From NCBI RefSeq assembly GCF_005771635.1, contig NZ_VBWP01000013.1, forward strand, positions 1 to 39,149: 39,149 nt of DNA, written 5' to 3'. The stretch comes from Culicoidibacter larvae. Its GTDB lineage: Bacteria > Bacillota_I > Bacilli_A > Culicoidibacterales > Culicoidibacteraceae. Each line of letters starts with the position of its first letter. Position 1 is the first letter of the stretch. Below are positions 22,533-29,962 of this stretch, in pieces. The position numbers and the translations under genes are program-made. The notes beneath the pieces were generated by a model. The model was not told where the DNA came from, made no database searches, and saw only the letters and a list, made by a program, of their open reading frames with translations.

Positions 22533-22667
22533 ATGTCAGATGATATTATTGTTGCGATTATTGGAGCAATTGCCCTAGTAATTACAACTACAGTAACTGC
22601 AGTTGCTAATTATTACTCTGCCAAAGAAAAATACTACCGCCGTAGCCAGTCAAGCAAAAAGCGGTAG
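22533..22667 (+). CDS. Hydrophobic 44-aa peptide, candidate type I toxin
   Basis: ATG at 22533 follows AAGGAGGT by seven bases, one of the strongest binding sites in the window. The peptide has a short acidic start (MSDD), one membrane helix at about residues 5-26 (IIVAIIGAIALVI, then TTTVTAVA) and a basic tail (KEKYYRRSQSSKKR). This plan is that of membrane-damaging type I toxins, though I do not recognise the family. Upstream, ATCAGGAGG..CCTCCTGAT (22487-22509) is a perfect hairpin that contains and hides a binding-site-like sequence. An opposing promoter and terminator downstream support an antisense RNA. A harmless small membrane peptide is the alternative. Confidence 0.55.
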   Translation: MSDDIIVAIIGAIALVITTTVTAVANYYSAKEKYYRRSQSSKKR

Positions 22668-22715
22668 TATCTAATTAATTTTAGAGGCTCACCATCGACT
22701 TGACTGTGATCTCAT
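22622..22715 (-). ncRNA. Candidate antisense RNA overlapping the peptide gene
   Basis: A minus-strand promoter, TTGCAA (22748-22753) and TATAAT (22725-22730) with a 17-base spacer, would start RNA near 22718. It passes TGTGATCTC (22705-22713) and AGAGGCTC (22683-22690). It would end at the hairpin ATACTACCGC/GCGGTAGTAT (22631-22670), which on this strand is followed by TTTTTC. The RNA would be complementary to the 3' end of the peptide mRNA. Predicted only. Confidence 0.45.
22631..22670. terminator. Hairpin spanning the peptide stop codon, terminator-like on both strands
   Basis: ATACTACCGC and GCGGTAGTAT form a perfect 10-bp stem that includes the last codons and the TAG. The U-tract is better on the minus strand (TTTTTCTTT) than on the plus strand. 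Confidence 0.5.
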
Positions 22716-22779
22716 TATATACATATTATATTACAAACGTTTTCTATTTGCAAACAATTAGGAATTAAGGAGTAGAAAA

Positions 22780-23031
22780 ATGAAACTTACTTTATTTTTA
22801 AAAAACGGAAATACTTATGATTTTACTGATAAAGAAATTAGTTATACCTATAATGATTTGGGTGGTACTGTATCAAGCGCAAATCATATATTTACTAGAG
22901 TTGACAATGACAAAGAAAAAGATATCATTAATTTAATGACTAAATATCCGAAAGGAAGCTTTATAGATAAAACCCAAAATAGTTTGAGATATATTCCATT
23001 TGCAGATGTTGTTAAGTTTGAAATAAAATAG
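22780..23031 (+). CDS. Small hypothetical protein, 83 aa
   Basis: A soluble beta-rich protein (MKLTLFLKNGNTYDF, then LRYIPFADVVKFEIK). TTAAGGAGTAG precedes the ATG. The fold may be a short barrel such as those of phage or ICE small proteins, but no motif is decisive. It stands alone between the antisense promoter of the peptide locus and the first dif-like site, so it is the last gene of the backbone before the cargo modules. Confidence 0.65.
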   Translation: MKLTLFLKNGNTYDFTDKEISYTYNDLGGTVSSANHIFTRVDNDKEKDIINLMTKYPKGSFIDKTQNSLRYIPFADVVKFEIK

Positions 23032-23052
23032 TTCAAACAATTATAAATTGTT

Positions 23053-23080
23053 AGTTTACATAAGCTTTATGATACGAATT
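23053..23080 (+). other. dif-like XerC/XerD site A
   Basis: Read on the plus strand: XerD-like arm AGTTTACATAA, centre GCTTTA, XerC-like arm TGATACGAATT. The reverse complement of the first arm (TTATGTAAACT) equals the XerD half of the Bacillus subtilis dif site as I remember it. The XerC-type arm (AATTCGTATCA) resembles Acinetobacter pdif sites. Sites B and C below follow the same 11-6-11 plan. Confidence 0.65.
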
Positions 23081-23135
23081 ATAAACACTAGGAAGAATAT
23101 TAAAATATATACTAATGAAAGACAAGGGGAACTAT

Positions 23136-23564
23136 ATGAAATTAAGCAAGCAAGGAATTTTTACTGGAATTGGATTATTATTTTTAGCAATTACGTACGT
23201 TGGACTATTTATTTTAGCAGAGTGGGATAGCGCTGTACTATATGAACTCGGTAAGATGGCATATGCGAATACAGATACGTATAATTTCATACGGGATTTT
23301 CAATTAATATTAATGATTACAGGCATCACGCTAATTATACTAATTGTTGTGTTATCAATTATTGGATTAAATCGGAAGATTAGTAACAAGTGGTTAGTTA
23401 ATGGGTATATCTGTTCAATCATACTCACAATAATAAGCCCAGTATGTATGTTGATATACTATCTTCAATTAACTTATGCACTGCCAGTTATATCAGTTTT
23501 ACTTTTAATAAATGGTATTTATTTGATCATTGTTTCGCTATTTCGCTTTGATAAACTGGTTTAA
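23136..23564 (+). CDS. Four-helix membrane protein, 142 aa
   Basis: Unknown function. Hydrophobic segments lie at about residues 9-27, 57-80, 92-110 and 118-136. A short extracellular loop follows the first helix (EWDSAVLYELGKMAYANTDT). The ATG at 23136 follows AAGGGGA. It is the first gene after dif-like site A and 14 bases before a small lipoprotein gene, so the two probably form an operon. It could be an immunity-like or sensor protein for the secreted enzymes in the same module, but nothing in the sequence proves this. Confidence 0.6.
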   Translation: MKLSKQGIFTGIGLLFLAITYVGLFILAEWDSAVLYELGKMAYANTDTYNFIRDFQLILMITGITLIILIVVLSIIGLNRKISNKWLVNGYICSIILTIISPVCMLIYYLQLTYALPVISVLLLINGIYLIIVSLFRFDKLV

Positions 23565-23578
23565 AGGAAACATTAAGT

Positions 23579-23788
23579 ATGAAGAGAACAATATTATTAA
23601 TACTAATAGCATTGCTTTTATTAACTGTATCAACCGGATGTGATGGAAATCATAGTCAAGAATGCATTAATAGTAGCGTTCGCAATCTAAAGGAATATTT
23701 ATTACAACATAATTTGTCTGAAACTAGCAGAGAAGAATACCGGCAATCACTTTATGATGCTTGTATGAAAACAATTGGAAATAAATAG
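23579..23788 (+). CDS. Small lipoprotein, 69 aa
   Basis: The N-terminus MKRTILLILIALLLLTVSTGC is a lipoprotein signal with the lipobox STGC near residue 21. The mature part is 49 residues, helical and charged, with two further Cys residues (QECINSS and YDACMK) that could pair. A binding site is weak (AAAGGAAAC). Function unknown. Small lipoproteins next to exported proteases or toxins sometimes give self-protection; here this is only a suggestion. Confidence 0.65.
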   Translation: MKRTILLILIALLLLTVSTGCDGNHSQECINSSVRNLKEYLLQHNLSETSREEYRQSLYDACMKTIGNK

Positions 23789-23796
23789 TAAGAATT

Positions 23797-23905
23797 GAGG
23801 GGTCTTAGCAGCCTCTTTTAATTTTGATTTACAAAGTATTGTGATTTTGTTATATTAATAATAAGCAGGATACTTTCTGGGGAGTGAGGAATTTTGTAAA
23901 ATAAA
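23797..23905 (+). promoter_or_regulatory. Terminator, promoter and conserved leader of the metalloprotease gene
   Basis: GAGG..CCTC with TTTTAATTTT ends the previous unit. The promoter is TTTACA (23828-23833), 17 bases, TATATT (23851-23856). The leader carries ACTTTCTGGGGAGTGAGG and AATTTTG. The promoter and leader match block 30026-30103, before the C39-like protease, almost base for base. Co-regulation is inferred from this match. Confidence 0.75.
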
Positions 23906-23922
23906 GTAAGGGTGTTGTCTTA

Positions 23923-24549
23923 ATGAAGAAAATTATTTATTTTGTTTCTGTATTGTTTATTTGTGGACTTATCTTATCATTTAGTAAGATTAATGTAAAT
24001 GCTACTGCTTATACCAACCTTAATGGAAGCTATATGGCGGTTTCGTTAAGCAGTTTATGGCATGTGAATCAATCTACATACTCATCATGGAGAATGAATG
24101 ATGCTGGAAATATTTGGCATCGAAGTGGAACTGTCGATGTAGTTCAGAAGAGTTTTACATCATATAAAACTAGCGATGGAAGAACCGCATATACGGATTT
24201 GGTATTTCTTAGCGATGATTATTCTGATCGTTGGGAAGGAAATGGTTGGCGAGCTAGTGGACGTTATTATAAAGAATGTCCAAATAGATTTAGTAGAATG
24301 TGCCAAGGAATCATTGAACTTAATGATTATGTTATGTGGAATACAAGCTTAGGTCGATACTATTCCTCTGCTGAAATTCAATATACAATTACTCACGAGA
24401 TTGGTCATGCCTTAGGTCTAGGAGATAATAAATATGCTGGTAATATTATGACTCAAGGACGACTTTCAAGTATTTATTTTGGTCGAGATGATAATGATTC
24501 ATACGAGGCGCGTCATGGAAAGAATTCGTTTTGGGGAGGTGGGTACTAA
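23923..24549 (+). CDS. Secreted matrixin-like zinc metalloprotease, 208 aa
   Basis: A signal peptide (residues 1-28, cleavage near NVNA) is followed by a metzincin domain. The zinc motif HEIGHALGLGD (His158, Glu159, His162, Asp168) has Asp as third ligand, as in snapalysin-type enzymes. The Met-turn NIMTQG (Met176) follows. Four Cys-poor strands lead up to it, and there is no obvious cysteine-switch propeptide. The length is that of a minimal catalytic domain. It probably cuts proteins outside the cell. It has the shared promoter and leader described above. The stop overlaps the next gene by one base, so the two are co-translated. Confidence 0.85.
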   Translation: MKKIIYFVSVLFICGLILSFSKINVNATAYTNLNGSYMAVSLSSLWHVNQSTYSSWRMNDAGNIWHRSGTVDVVQKSFTSYKTSDGRTAYTDLVFLSDDYSDRWEGNGWRASGRYYKECPNRFSRMCQGIIELNDYVMWNTSLGRYYSSAEIQYTITHEIGHALGLGDNKYAGNIMTQGRLSSIYFGRDDNDSYEARHGKNSFWGGGY

Positions 24550-25370
24550 TGAATAAGAAAACGATATTTTTAATTATTACTAGCTTGGTCTGTATTGGTC
24601 TAGTTGTGGGTTCGTATTTTATTAATCAACCAGCAGAAACAACAATTGTCGCTAGCAGAAACGATAACTTCAATGTTGAGGACTCTGTTACGCAATTTGA
24701 GAATATTCTGCATGAAACGGAAATGTCTTTTAATACGGAGCTTGTCTCAGATGACTATGAAAGTATTATGTACTATTCCGATAACGTTGTTGTAGCGAAA
24801 GTGCTAAGAGCAGATGGAGTAAAAAATACTGAGGTTTCAGGAGATCAAGTTTATTCAGCCGAAGAATTAAAGTCAGAGTTTCCTGAACTCACATCACTTA
24901 TTGAAGGAAAGGTTGATAATCCAGTTGATACCGGAGATAAACCGATAAATCCAGAAGGTCAAGATAGTTTTAATGTTGAAGATTATCAAAAAAATAGTAT
25001 GGCAAACTGGAGTACTGTTTGGACTTTGGAAATTCAAGAAGTAATAAGCGGCGAGGGGATATCAGTAGGAGATCAAATCGAATTGACAACAAGTGGATTT
25101 CCAAATACTAAAATTGGAGACACTCCACAATACAGAGATGGTGATGTGCTTGTATTTGCATTAGATAAAAACCCGAATAGTGATGGTTATTGGACTTTAC
25201 CTATGAACCAAGACTATTTAGTAAAATCCTCAAGAATGCGTACAAATAAAACGCTAGAAACCGTTGAAGCATATAATGAGTTAGAAGATTTAAGCTCTAC
25301 TCCTAAGGAGGAACTCAATCACGTTGAGATTTTTGGTGACTTAACTGAACCGCCTGCCGAAGGAAGATAA
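24549..25370 (+). CDS. Membrane-anchored or secreted partner protein, 273 aa
   Basis: Starts at the ATG at 24549, which shares a base with the metalloprotease stop; GGAGGTGGG lies upstream. Residues 5-26 are a hydrophobic signal anchor (IFLIITSLVCIGLVVGSYFI). The outside part begins acidic and then forms a strand-rich domain at about 65-235, with VVVAKVLRAD, WTLEIQEVISGEG and RDGDVLVFALD. These resemble the pattern of small OB-like or immunoglobulin-like exported domains. Translational coupling to the protease suggests a propeptide-like inhibitor or chaperone, but no family is recognised. Confidence 0.65.
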   Translation: MNKKTIFLIITSLVCIGLVVGSYFINQPAETTIVASRNDNFNVEDSVTQFENILHETEMSFNTELVSDDYESIMYYSDNVVVAKVLRADGVKNTEVSGDQVYSAEELKSEFPELTSLIEGKVDNPVDTGDKPINPEGQDSFNVEDYQKNSMANWSTVWTLEIQEVISGEGISVGDQIELTTSGFPNTKIGDTPQYRDGDVLVFALDKNPNSDGYWTLPMNQDYLVKSSRMRTNKTLETVEAYNELEDLSSTPKEELNHVEIFGDLTEPPAEGR

Positions 25371-25377
25371 AGTAAAT

Positions 25378-25417
25378 AAAAAGCAATACCTAAAATATCA
25401 TTAGGTATTGCTTTTTA
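25378..25417. terminator. Strong bidirectional terminator closing module 1
   Basis: AAAAAGCAATACCTAA pairs perfectly with TTAGGTATTGCTTTTT around a seven-base loop. It ends two bases before the start of the 6857-bp repeat and four before site B. Confidence 0.9.
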
Positions 25418-25421
25418 ATTT

Positions 25422-25449
25422 GGTTAACATAATCTAAATGATATGAAAT
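25422..25449 (+). other. dif-like XerC/XerD site B
   Basis: XerD-like arm GGTTAACATAA, centre TCTAAA, XerC-like arm TGATATGAAAT. The centre differs from sites A and C (GCTTTA). The identical site recurs at 32279, and its first half at 39136, so each 6857-bp unit is bounded by site B. Confidence 0.65.
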
Positions 25450-25473
25450 ATGGGAAGGAAATATCCATTGTTT

Positions 25474-25672
25474 GATTAAAAAGCCGACACAAAGTGCCGG
25501 CAAACTTAAGGATTCTACAATCAACCCAAAGGGAATATTGATTGTATGAATTTGGATAAGGAAATTAAGTAATTTCCTAAAAAGAGTTTTGTAACAACTG
25601 CTCATGGACACGCGAATAATGTTGTTACAAATAAATTATATGTGTGAACAGTAATTTTGTCTATTAAAATGT
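25474..25672 (+). ncRNA. Structured-RNA-like element E1, about 199 nt
   Basis: Homologous to element E2 at 29747-29944. Four hairpins: GCCGACAC-AAA-GTGCCGGC (25483-25501, one A-C mismatch), TACAATCAA..TTGATTGTA (25516-25546), GGAAATTA-AG-TAATTTCC (25560-25577), and TTGTAACAAC..GTTGTTACAA (25589-25630) with a conserved 22-base loop containing CATGGACACGC. E2 changes both sides of the last stem together (C-G to A-T), which supports an RNA structure. The strand is assumed. No ribosome binding site or open frame explains it. A known class such as the raiA motif is possible; an Rfam search would decide. Confidence 0.55.
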
Positions 25673-26125
25673 ACTGAGCTAATCCATAAGGCAGAAAGTT
25701 CACAAATATTGACTTGTATAAGGATTTCTGCTCTTCATGAACATGCTACAGTCGTTGTATCATAATGTGCCATTTATTTTGTATAAAATAATAGCTATAT
25801 CTTCACTTTACATATTTAAATACTTTGTTGGATACAAGAAATAAATATTGAATAATTATAGTATATTAAGGCTTCAAGATTTATTAATTTTGATTATAAA
25901 AATAGACAAATTCTTGACCCAGTTTACTTTGAAGTTGAATATGATGTTATTTCTATATCTAATTATTAATACTGGTTTACAAACATAGATTAATATGATG
26001 ATATTACTAAGAAATTGAGATGCAATCAATTACAGCAATTAATTTGCAGCGATATATATAGTATACCTATACAATAACAAATAATGATGATATACTTAAT
26101 AAAAAAATAATTGGAGGTATTAAAA
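25673..26125. other. AT-rich gap with a short gene remnant
   Basis: No intact gene. An open stretch at 25862-25969 reads ASRFINFDYKNRQILDPVYF and onward to a TAA, protein-like but without a start, so it may be the remains of a lost gene. The gap ends with the GGAGGT binding site of the MupG-like gene at 26113. The same gap recurs at 32530-32982. Confidence 0.4.
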
Positions 26126-27250
26126 ATGAAAAAAGAAGTTGGTATATCTGTATATCCAGAGTTTTATGATTTAATTGAGATAAAAAGGTATTTAAAGAAG
26201 GCATCTGATTTAGGTTTTACGAAAGCATTCACTGCTTTACAAATTGCGGAATATAATTTTTCTTCAAAAGCGAAAACAATTGGTAAAAATGAATTTAAGG
26301 AGATCTTTAGCTATGCTAAATCACTAGGAATCAACTTTACAGCAGATACAACAAGAAATGTTTTTGATTCTCTTGGGGCAACTCCAACAAATCTAGAGCC
26401 ATTTTATGATTTAGGCTTAGCAACTATTAGAATTGATGCAGGCTTTGATTATGAGGAAATTTGTTCAATGACAAATAATAAGTATGGCATTATTATTGAG
26501 TCTAATGCCTCGTTTTCTACTCCTAAAAATAAGCAATATTATGAAGAGGTAAAAAAATTTTGTAAACTGATTATGGATTTTGGAAATATTACTCAACTAG
26601 TTACCTGCTTTAACTATTTTCCAAGAATGGGGACTGGACATTCAAAAGAGTTTGTAAAAGAAGTAGTTCATCTATATAAAGAGTATAGTATCCCTGTTTC
26701 CGCCTTTGTCGCTTCTCAGTTTTCTGCACCTGATTTAAATGAACATGATCATGGAGTACAGACTATCGAAGAACATAGATTTATGGCTCCACATCTTGCT
26801 GCGCAAGAGTTATTTTGCTTAGGAGTATCGAATGTCATCATTGGTGACTCAATGGCATCAGAATCAGAGCTTTCTGAGCTATCTAGAATTAAGGACTTAG
26901 AACATTTAGAAATTCCAGTATTATTTAATCAGTACTTACCAAAAGATATTGAAAACAAAATAAAAAGTATTGTCATGACTAGTCGTGTTGATCAACCGGC
27001 AGACATAATAAGAAGCACTGATACACGAGGGATAGAATTAGCGCCTTTATATTGTGCTCCAAGAATAAAGTATTCAGTTACTATGGATAATATTATGAAT
27101 TCGAGATACGCAGGTGAGCTTCAAATAGTTTTAAAGGAGTATGGTCCAAGACAAAACATTAATGTTATTGGAAAAATCGCTGAAGAAGGTCGACATCTCT
27201 TACCTTACATATTGTATGGAAACCAACGATTTGTACTAATTAATAAGTAA
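26126..27250 (+). CDS. mupG: MupG-like (DUF871) TIM-barrel protein, 374 aa
   Basis: Resembles the MupG/DUF871 family. S. aureus MupG is a cytoplasmic 6-phospho-N-acetylmuramidase that splits MurNAc-6-phosphate-GlcNAc during cell wall recycling. The N-terminal TIM barrel (about 1-245) starts VGISVYPEFYDLIEIKRYLK, with GINFTADTTRNVFDSLG, TIRIDAGFDYEEI and TCFNYFPRMGTGHSKEF. A cyclophilin-like C-terminal domain (about 260-374) contains STDTRGIELAPLY. There is no signal peptide. GGAGGTATT precedes the ATG at 26126. The usual PTS transporter and regulator neighbours are absent, so its job here may differ. A second identical copy is at 32983. Confidence 0.85.
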   Translation: MKKEVGISVYPEFYDLIEIKRYLKKASDLGFTKAFTALQIAEYNFSSKAKTIGKNEFKEIFSYAKSLGINFTADTTRNVFDSLGATPTNLEPFYDLGLATIRIDAGFDYEEICSMTNNKYGIIIESNASFSTPKNKQYYEEVKKFCKLIMDFGNITQLVTCFNYFPRMGTGHSKEFVKEVVHLYKEYSIPVSAFVASQFSAPDLNEHDHGVQTIEEHRFMAPHLAAQELFCLGVSNVIIGDSMASESELSELSRIKDLEHLEIPVLFNQYLPKDIENKIKSIVMTSRVDQPADIIRSTDTRGIELAPLYCAPRIKYSVTMDNIMNSRYAGELQIVLKEYGPRQNINVIGKIAEEGRHLLPYILYGNQRFVLINK

Positions 27251-27565
27251 TATGAGCTATGTGGCCAAAGAATTTTAGTAATATATTTTATTATTAATTT
27301 TATTTAATTGTTAAATAAATATACGTGTTATAAAACCTAAGAGTGTGCTATAATAAAAAAATGCCAATAGAAAACTATTTCACTTAAAATAGATAAAATT
27401 GCGATTGGTATAGTACTAATTGGAATTATATTTAAAAGCGAGTGCATTTATGGAATGATACAGAATAACTAAGCTACATCAAAATAGGTTTTAAAATCGG
27501 AAAATAGCTTAACAATTAAATTTGAGTTGGACAAATAATAACTTGTTTAGAAAAACAGTAACTAT
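27251..27565. other. AT-rich gap with decayed reading frames
   Basis: No intact gene. Broken frames include MPIENYF followed by a stop, then KIDKIAIGIVLIGIIFKSEC to the next stop, which looks like a decayed membrane peptide. No terminator is clear after the MupG-like gene. The same gap recurs at 34108-34422. Confidence 0.4.
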
Positions 27566-27787
27566 TTGATTTTGAGCATAATCATATATTATCTGATTGA
27601 AGATTATGGAGTATTATGTATATATGGAGGAGATCAAAATGATGCGGGTATTCATAGCAAAACATGGAATAATTGTGCTAATATAAGTACTAAAAAATTT
27701 TGGGATGAAGCAAAAGTGTTTGAAGATAGCGCATATTTATTTGTGGTTTTACGCAATTTATCAAAAATTGAAAATTTAAGCTATTGA
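27566..27787 (+). pseudogene. Possible remnant of an unidentified gene
   Basis: An open frame with only a TTG start reads GGDQNDAGIHSKTWNNCANI and continues to a TGA (last residue Tyr73). It looks protein-like from about residue 14 on, but has no proper ribosome binding site. GGAGGAG inside it (about 27626) lies in front of a different ATG pair that opens only a 15-codon peptide (MMRVFIAKHGIIVLI). Either the longer frame is a gene remnant or the short peptide is the real product. Both are uncertain. The following 27788-28009 region holds only a weak AGTCCA..TGGACT hairpin. Copy at 34423-34644. Confidence 0.35.
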
Positions 27788-28009
27788 AATAGTAATAAAG
27801 TAACAAGTAAACATCATACATAGTTATAGATATACTATACATAATTTTAATTATTTTAGGATTTTTAAGTTCTTTGTCACAACTAATTGTACTTGCTCAC
27901 TAAGTCCATTTTTAATTGGACTGATTTTTGGTTAAATTTAACATAAGTATGATTCTCAGTTATGATTGATTCATCGTGAAACAGCGATGTACATATTCAA
28001 GTTCGAATA

Positions 28010-28044
28010 ATAAAAAAATAAAAAGACCGCAAATGCGGTCTTTT
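28010..28044 (-). terminator. Terminator of the internalin-like gene
   Basis: AAAAGACCGCA-AA-TGCGGTCTTTT is a perfect stem; on the minus strand it is followed by a long T-rich tract (28010-28020). It lies about 30 bases past the gene's stop. Identical at +6857. Confidence 0.88.
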
Positions 28045-28075
28045 CGCTTATTCAAATGGCTGCCATGTGCATATT

Positions 28076-29548
28076 CTAAAGCGAATGCTTATTTGTATTT
28101 TTCTGTTTTATGAATAATACTGCTGCTCCAGAAATCAATGCAAAAAATCCAAGTAGTATAAACCAGTCGTTTTGTCCAGTTTGTGGTAACAATGGCTCCT
28201 CGTTATTGTTACTTGAACTATCATTTTGATTTATTGGAGTCCATTGCGCATATAAGGTGATGTTATTTGCTGGCATTTTGTTTGTTGCAAAATCCCACTT
28301 ATCTCCACCGGTTGCAGCAGTATACCATCCAGTAAATATATGGCCAGATTTTGCAGGTGCATTTGGTTCAGGTATTAATGTATCAAATAGAACGGTTTGA
28401 CTTTCAGGAGCTATTCCCTCACCACCATTTGTTGCGATATCATAAGTTACGATATAAGCTTCTAATAATGGTTGAATAACTTGACCAGAGAAAGTCCCAA
28501 TAGTAATGTTAGTATTAAAATTATAAGAGACACTTGATTGTGTACTTGGTAAATTGAACCAGTGAATCATAGGTGCATTATACGTTCCACCATCACTGAT
28601 TGTTGTTGGAGTTATAGAACTACCGGCTGTATCAATAACTTTATTTTCAATGGTTAGATCGTTTGTTCTTTGAATAGATGGCAACGTTATTGTCTGACTA
28701 TCTAACGTGAAAAAAATTAAATTAGCGAGGTTAGCAAGTGGGGTAATGTCACTAATTTGATTATTACTCAAATAAAGATATTGTAAATTACCAAGATTAT
28801 ACAGAGGTGTAATATCACTAATTTGATTATTACTCAAATAAAGATATTGTAAATTACCAAGATTATGTAGAGGTGTAATATCACTGATTTGATTATTAGA
28901 TATAGAAATATAGATTAAATTAGTCAGATTAGCCAGTGGATTAATGTCGCTAATTTGATTACGAGTCAAATCAAAAAACTGTAAGTTAGCTAGATTAGCT
29001 ATTGGGTTAATGTCATTGATTTGATTGTTGTCTAAATAAAGATTGCTTAAATGAGTCAGGTTAGTCAGTGGGCTAATGTCGTTAATTCGATTATTCATCA
29101 AATAAAGACTTTGTAATTTAGTAAGGGGAGCCAGAGAGCTGATATCACTGATTTGATTGCTGTCTAAATAAAGATTGTTTAAATTAGTCAAGTTAGCCAA
29201 TGGACTTATATCACTTATTTGATTATCAGCTAAATTAAGAATGTTTAAGTTAGTGAGGTGTTCGATTCCGCTTATGTCAATAATGTTACTAGAGCCACCT
29301 GAAAGTTCTTTAATCCAGTCTAAATCCGCTTGTGTCACTTGATCAGTGACAGAACTTTTATTCAGTGTTTGTCTAATTATTTCTGCAAGATTAGCATCAG
29401 GAAATATTTGGTTGATTGCGGCAGGTGGAGGAGTTGTATTACTCGCTGCTTTGGTTGTTATTTCAGTCTTAGTTCCAAGTAGTAAACTAGATGCAAAAAT
29501 GCCTCCAATTAATAGAGTTATACATAGTAGTGATTTTATTGTTTTCAT
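28076..29548 (-). CDS. Internalin-like LRR surface protein with LPQTG anchor, 490 aa
   Basis: Cell-wall-anchored protein, probably a ligand-binding adhesin. A signal peptide (about 1-34) is followed by a helical cap (INQIFPDANLAEIIRQTL). Nine or so 22-residue leucine-rich repeats of internalin type (consensus LxxLxxLxLxxNQISDIxPLxN) span about 88-285, then an Ig-like inter-repeat domain. A Listeria-Bacteroides type repeat (TYDIATNGGEG, HIFTGWYTAATGGDKWDF) follows at about 365-435, then a linker, the sortase signal LPQTG (454-458), a membrane helix and KQKNTNKHSL. AAAGGAGGATATT precedes the ATG. Two neighbouring LRR units are nearly identical in DNA. It is transcribed against its neighbours. 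Copy at 34933. Confidence 0.92.
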   Translation of the reverse strand: MKTIKSLLCITLLIGGIFASSLLLGTKTEITTKAASNTTPPPAAINQIFPDANLAEIIRQTLNKSSVTDQVTQADLDWIKELSGGSSNIIDISGIEHLTNLNILNLADNQISDISPLANLTNLNNLYLDSNQISDISSLAPLTKLQSLYLMNNRINDISPLTNLTHLSNLYLDNNQINDINPIANLANLQFFDLTRNQISDINPLANLTNLIYISISNNQISDITPLHNLGNLQYLYLSNNQISDITPLYNLGNLQYLYLSNNQISDITPLANLANLIFFTLDSQTITLPSIQRTNDLTIENKVIDTAGSSITPTTISDGGTYNAPMIHWFNLPSTQSSVSYNFNTNITIGTFSGQVIQPLLEAYIVTYDIATNGGEGIAPESQTVLFDTLIPEPNAPAKSGHIFTGWYTAATGGDKWDFATNKMPANNITLYAQWTPINQNDSSSNNNEEPLLPQTGQNDWFILLGFFALISGAAVLFIKQKNTNKHSL

Positions 29549-29581
29549 AATATCCTCCTTTATTTACTTTATATCGAATTT

Positions 29582-29609
29582 ATTATATCATATTTAGTTA
29601 TTTTGTAAC
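29582..29609 (-). promoter_or_regulatory. Promoter of the internalin-like gene
   Basis: On the minus strand, GTTACA and an extended -10 box, TGA-TATAAT, are 16 bases apart and about 35 bases from the start codon. The upstream box is weak, the extended -10 good. Identical at +6857. Confidence 0.55.
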
Positions 29610-29746
29610 ATAATATTCATTAAGAAAACGCTCAAATATTGGAGTTTATGCTAATTATATAATTGAGTGATGTACTATATTTAAAAGTAGTGTTGATTTA
29701 TAATGATGTTTTCGAAATCTTTATGATATCAAGACCACTTTTGAAT

Positions 29747-29944
29747 GATTAAAAAGCCGACACAAAGTGTCGGCAAACTTAAGGATTCTACAATCAACTC
29801 AAGGGGGATATTGATTGTATGAAATTAGATAAGGAAATAAAGTAATTTCCTAAAAATATATTGTAAAAACTGTTCATGGACACGCAAATAAAGTTTTTAC
29901 AAATTAATTATATAATTGAGCAGCGAGTTTGTCAATTGAAATGT
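29747..29944 (+). ncRNA. Structured-RNA-like element E2, about 198 nt
   Basis: Homologue of E1. GCCGACAC-AAA-GTGTCGGC is now a perfect eight-pair hairpin. TACAATCAA..TTGATTGTA and GGAAAT..ATTTCC are kept. The last stem is TTGTAAAAAC..GTTTTTACAA (29861-29902), with the same 22-base loop length and the block CATGGACACGC. It ends just before dif-like site C. The region between it and the internalin promoter (29613-29746) holds nothing I recognise. Confidence 0.55.
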
Positions 29945-29962
29945 TTTTTACATTTCCTTCTT

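Noticed and set aside
25390-25611. Minus-strand open frame of 73 codons over element E1 (and its copy at 32223-32468)
   Set aside because: It reads through the hairpins of the RNA-like element, differs in length between the two copies, has no ribosome binding site, and E2 does not preserve the frame well.
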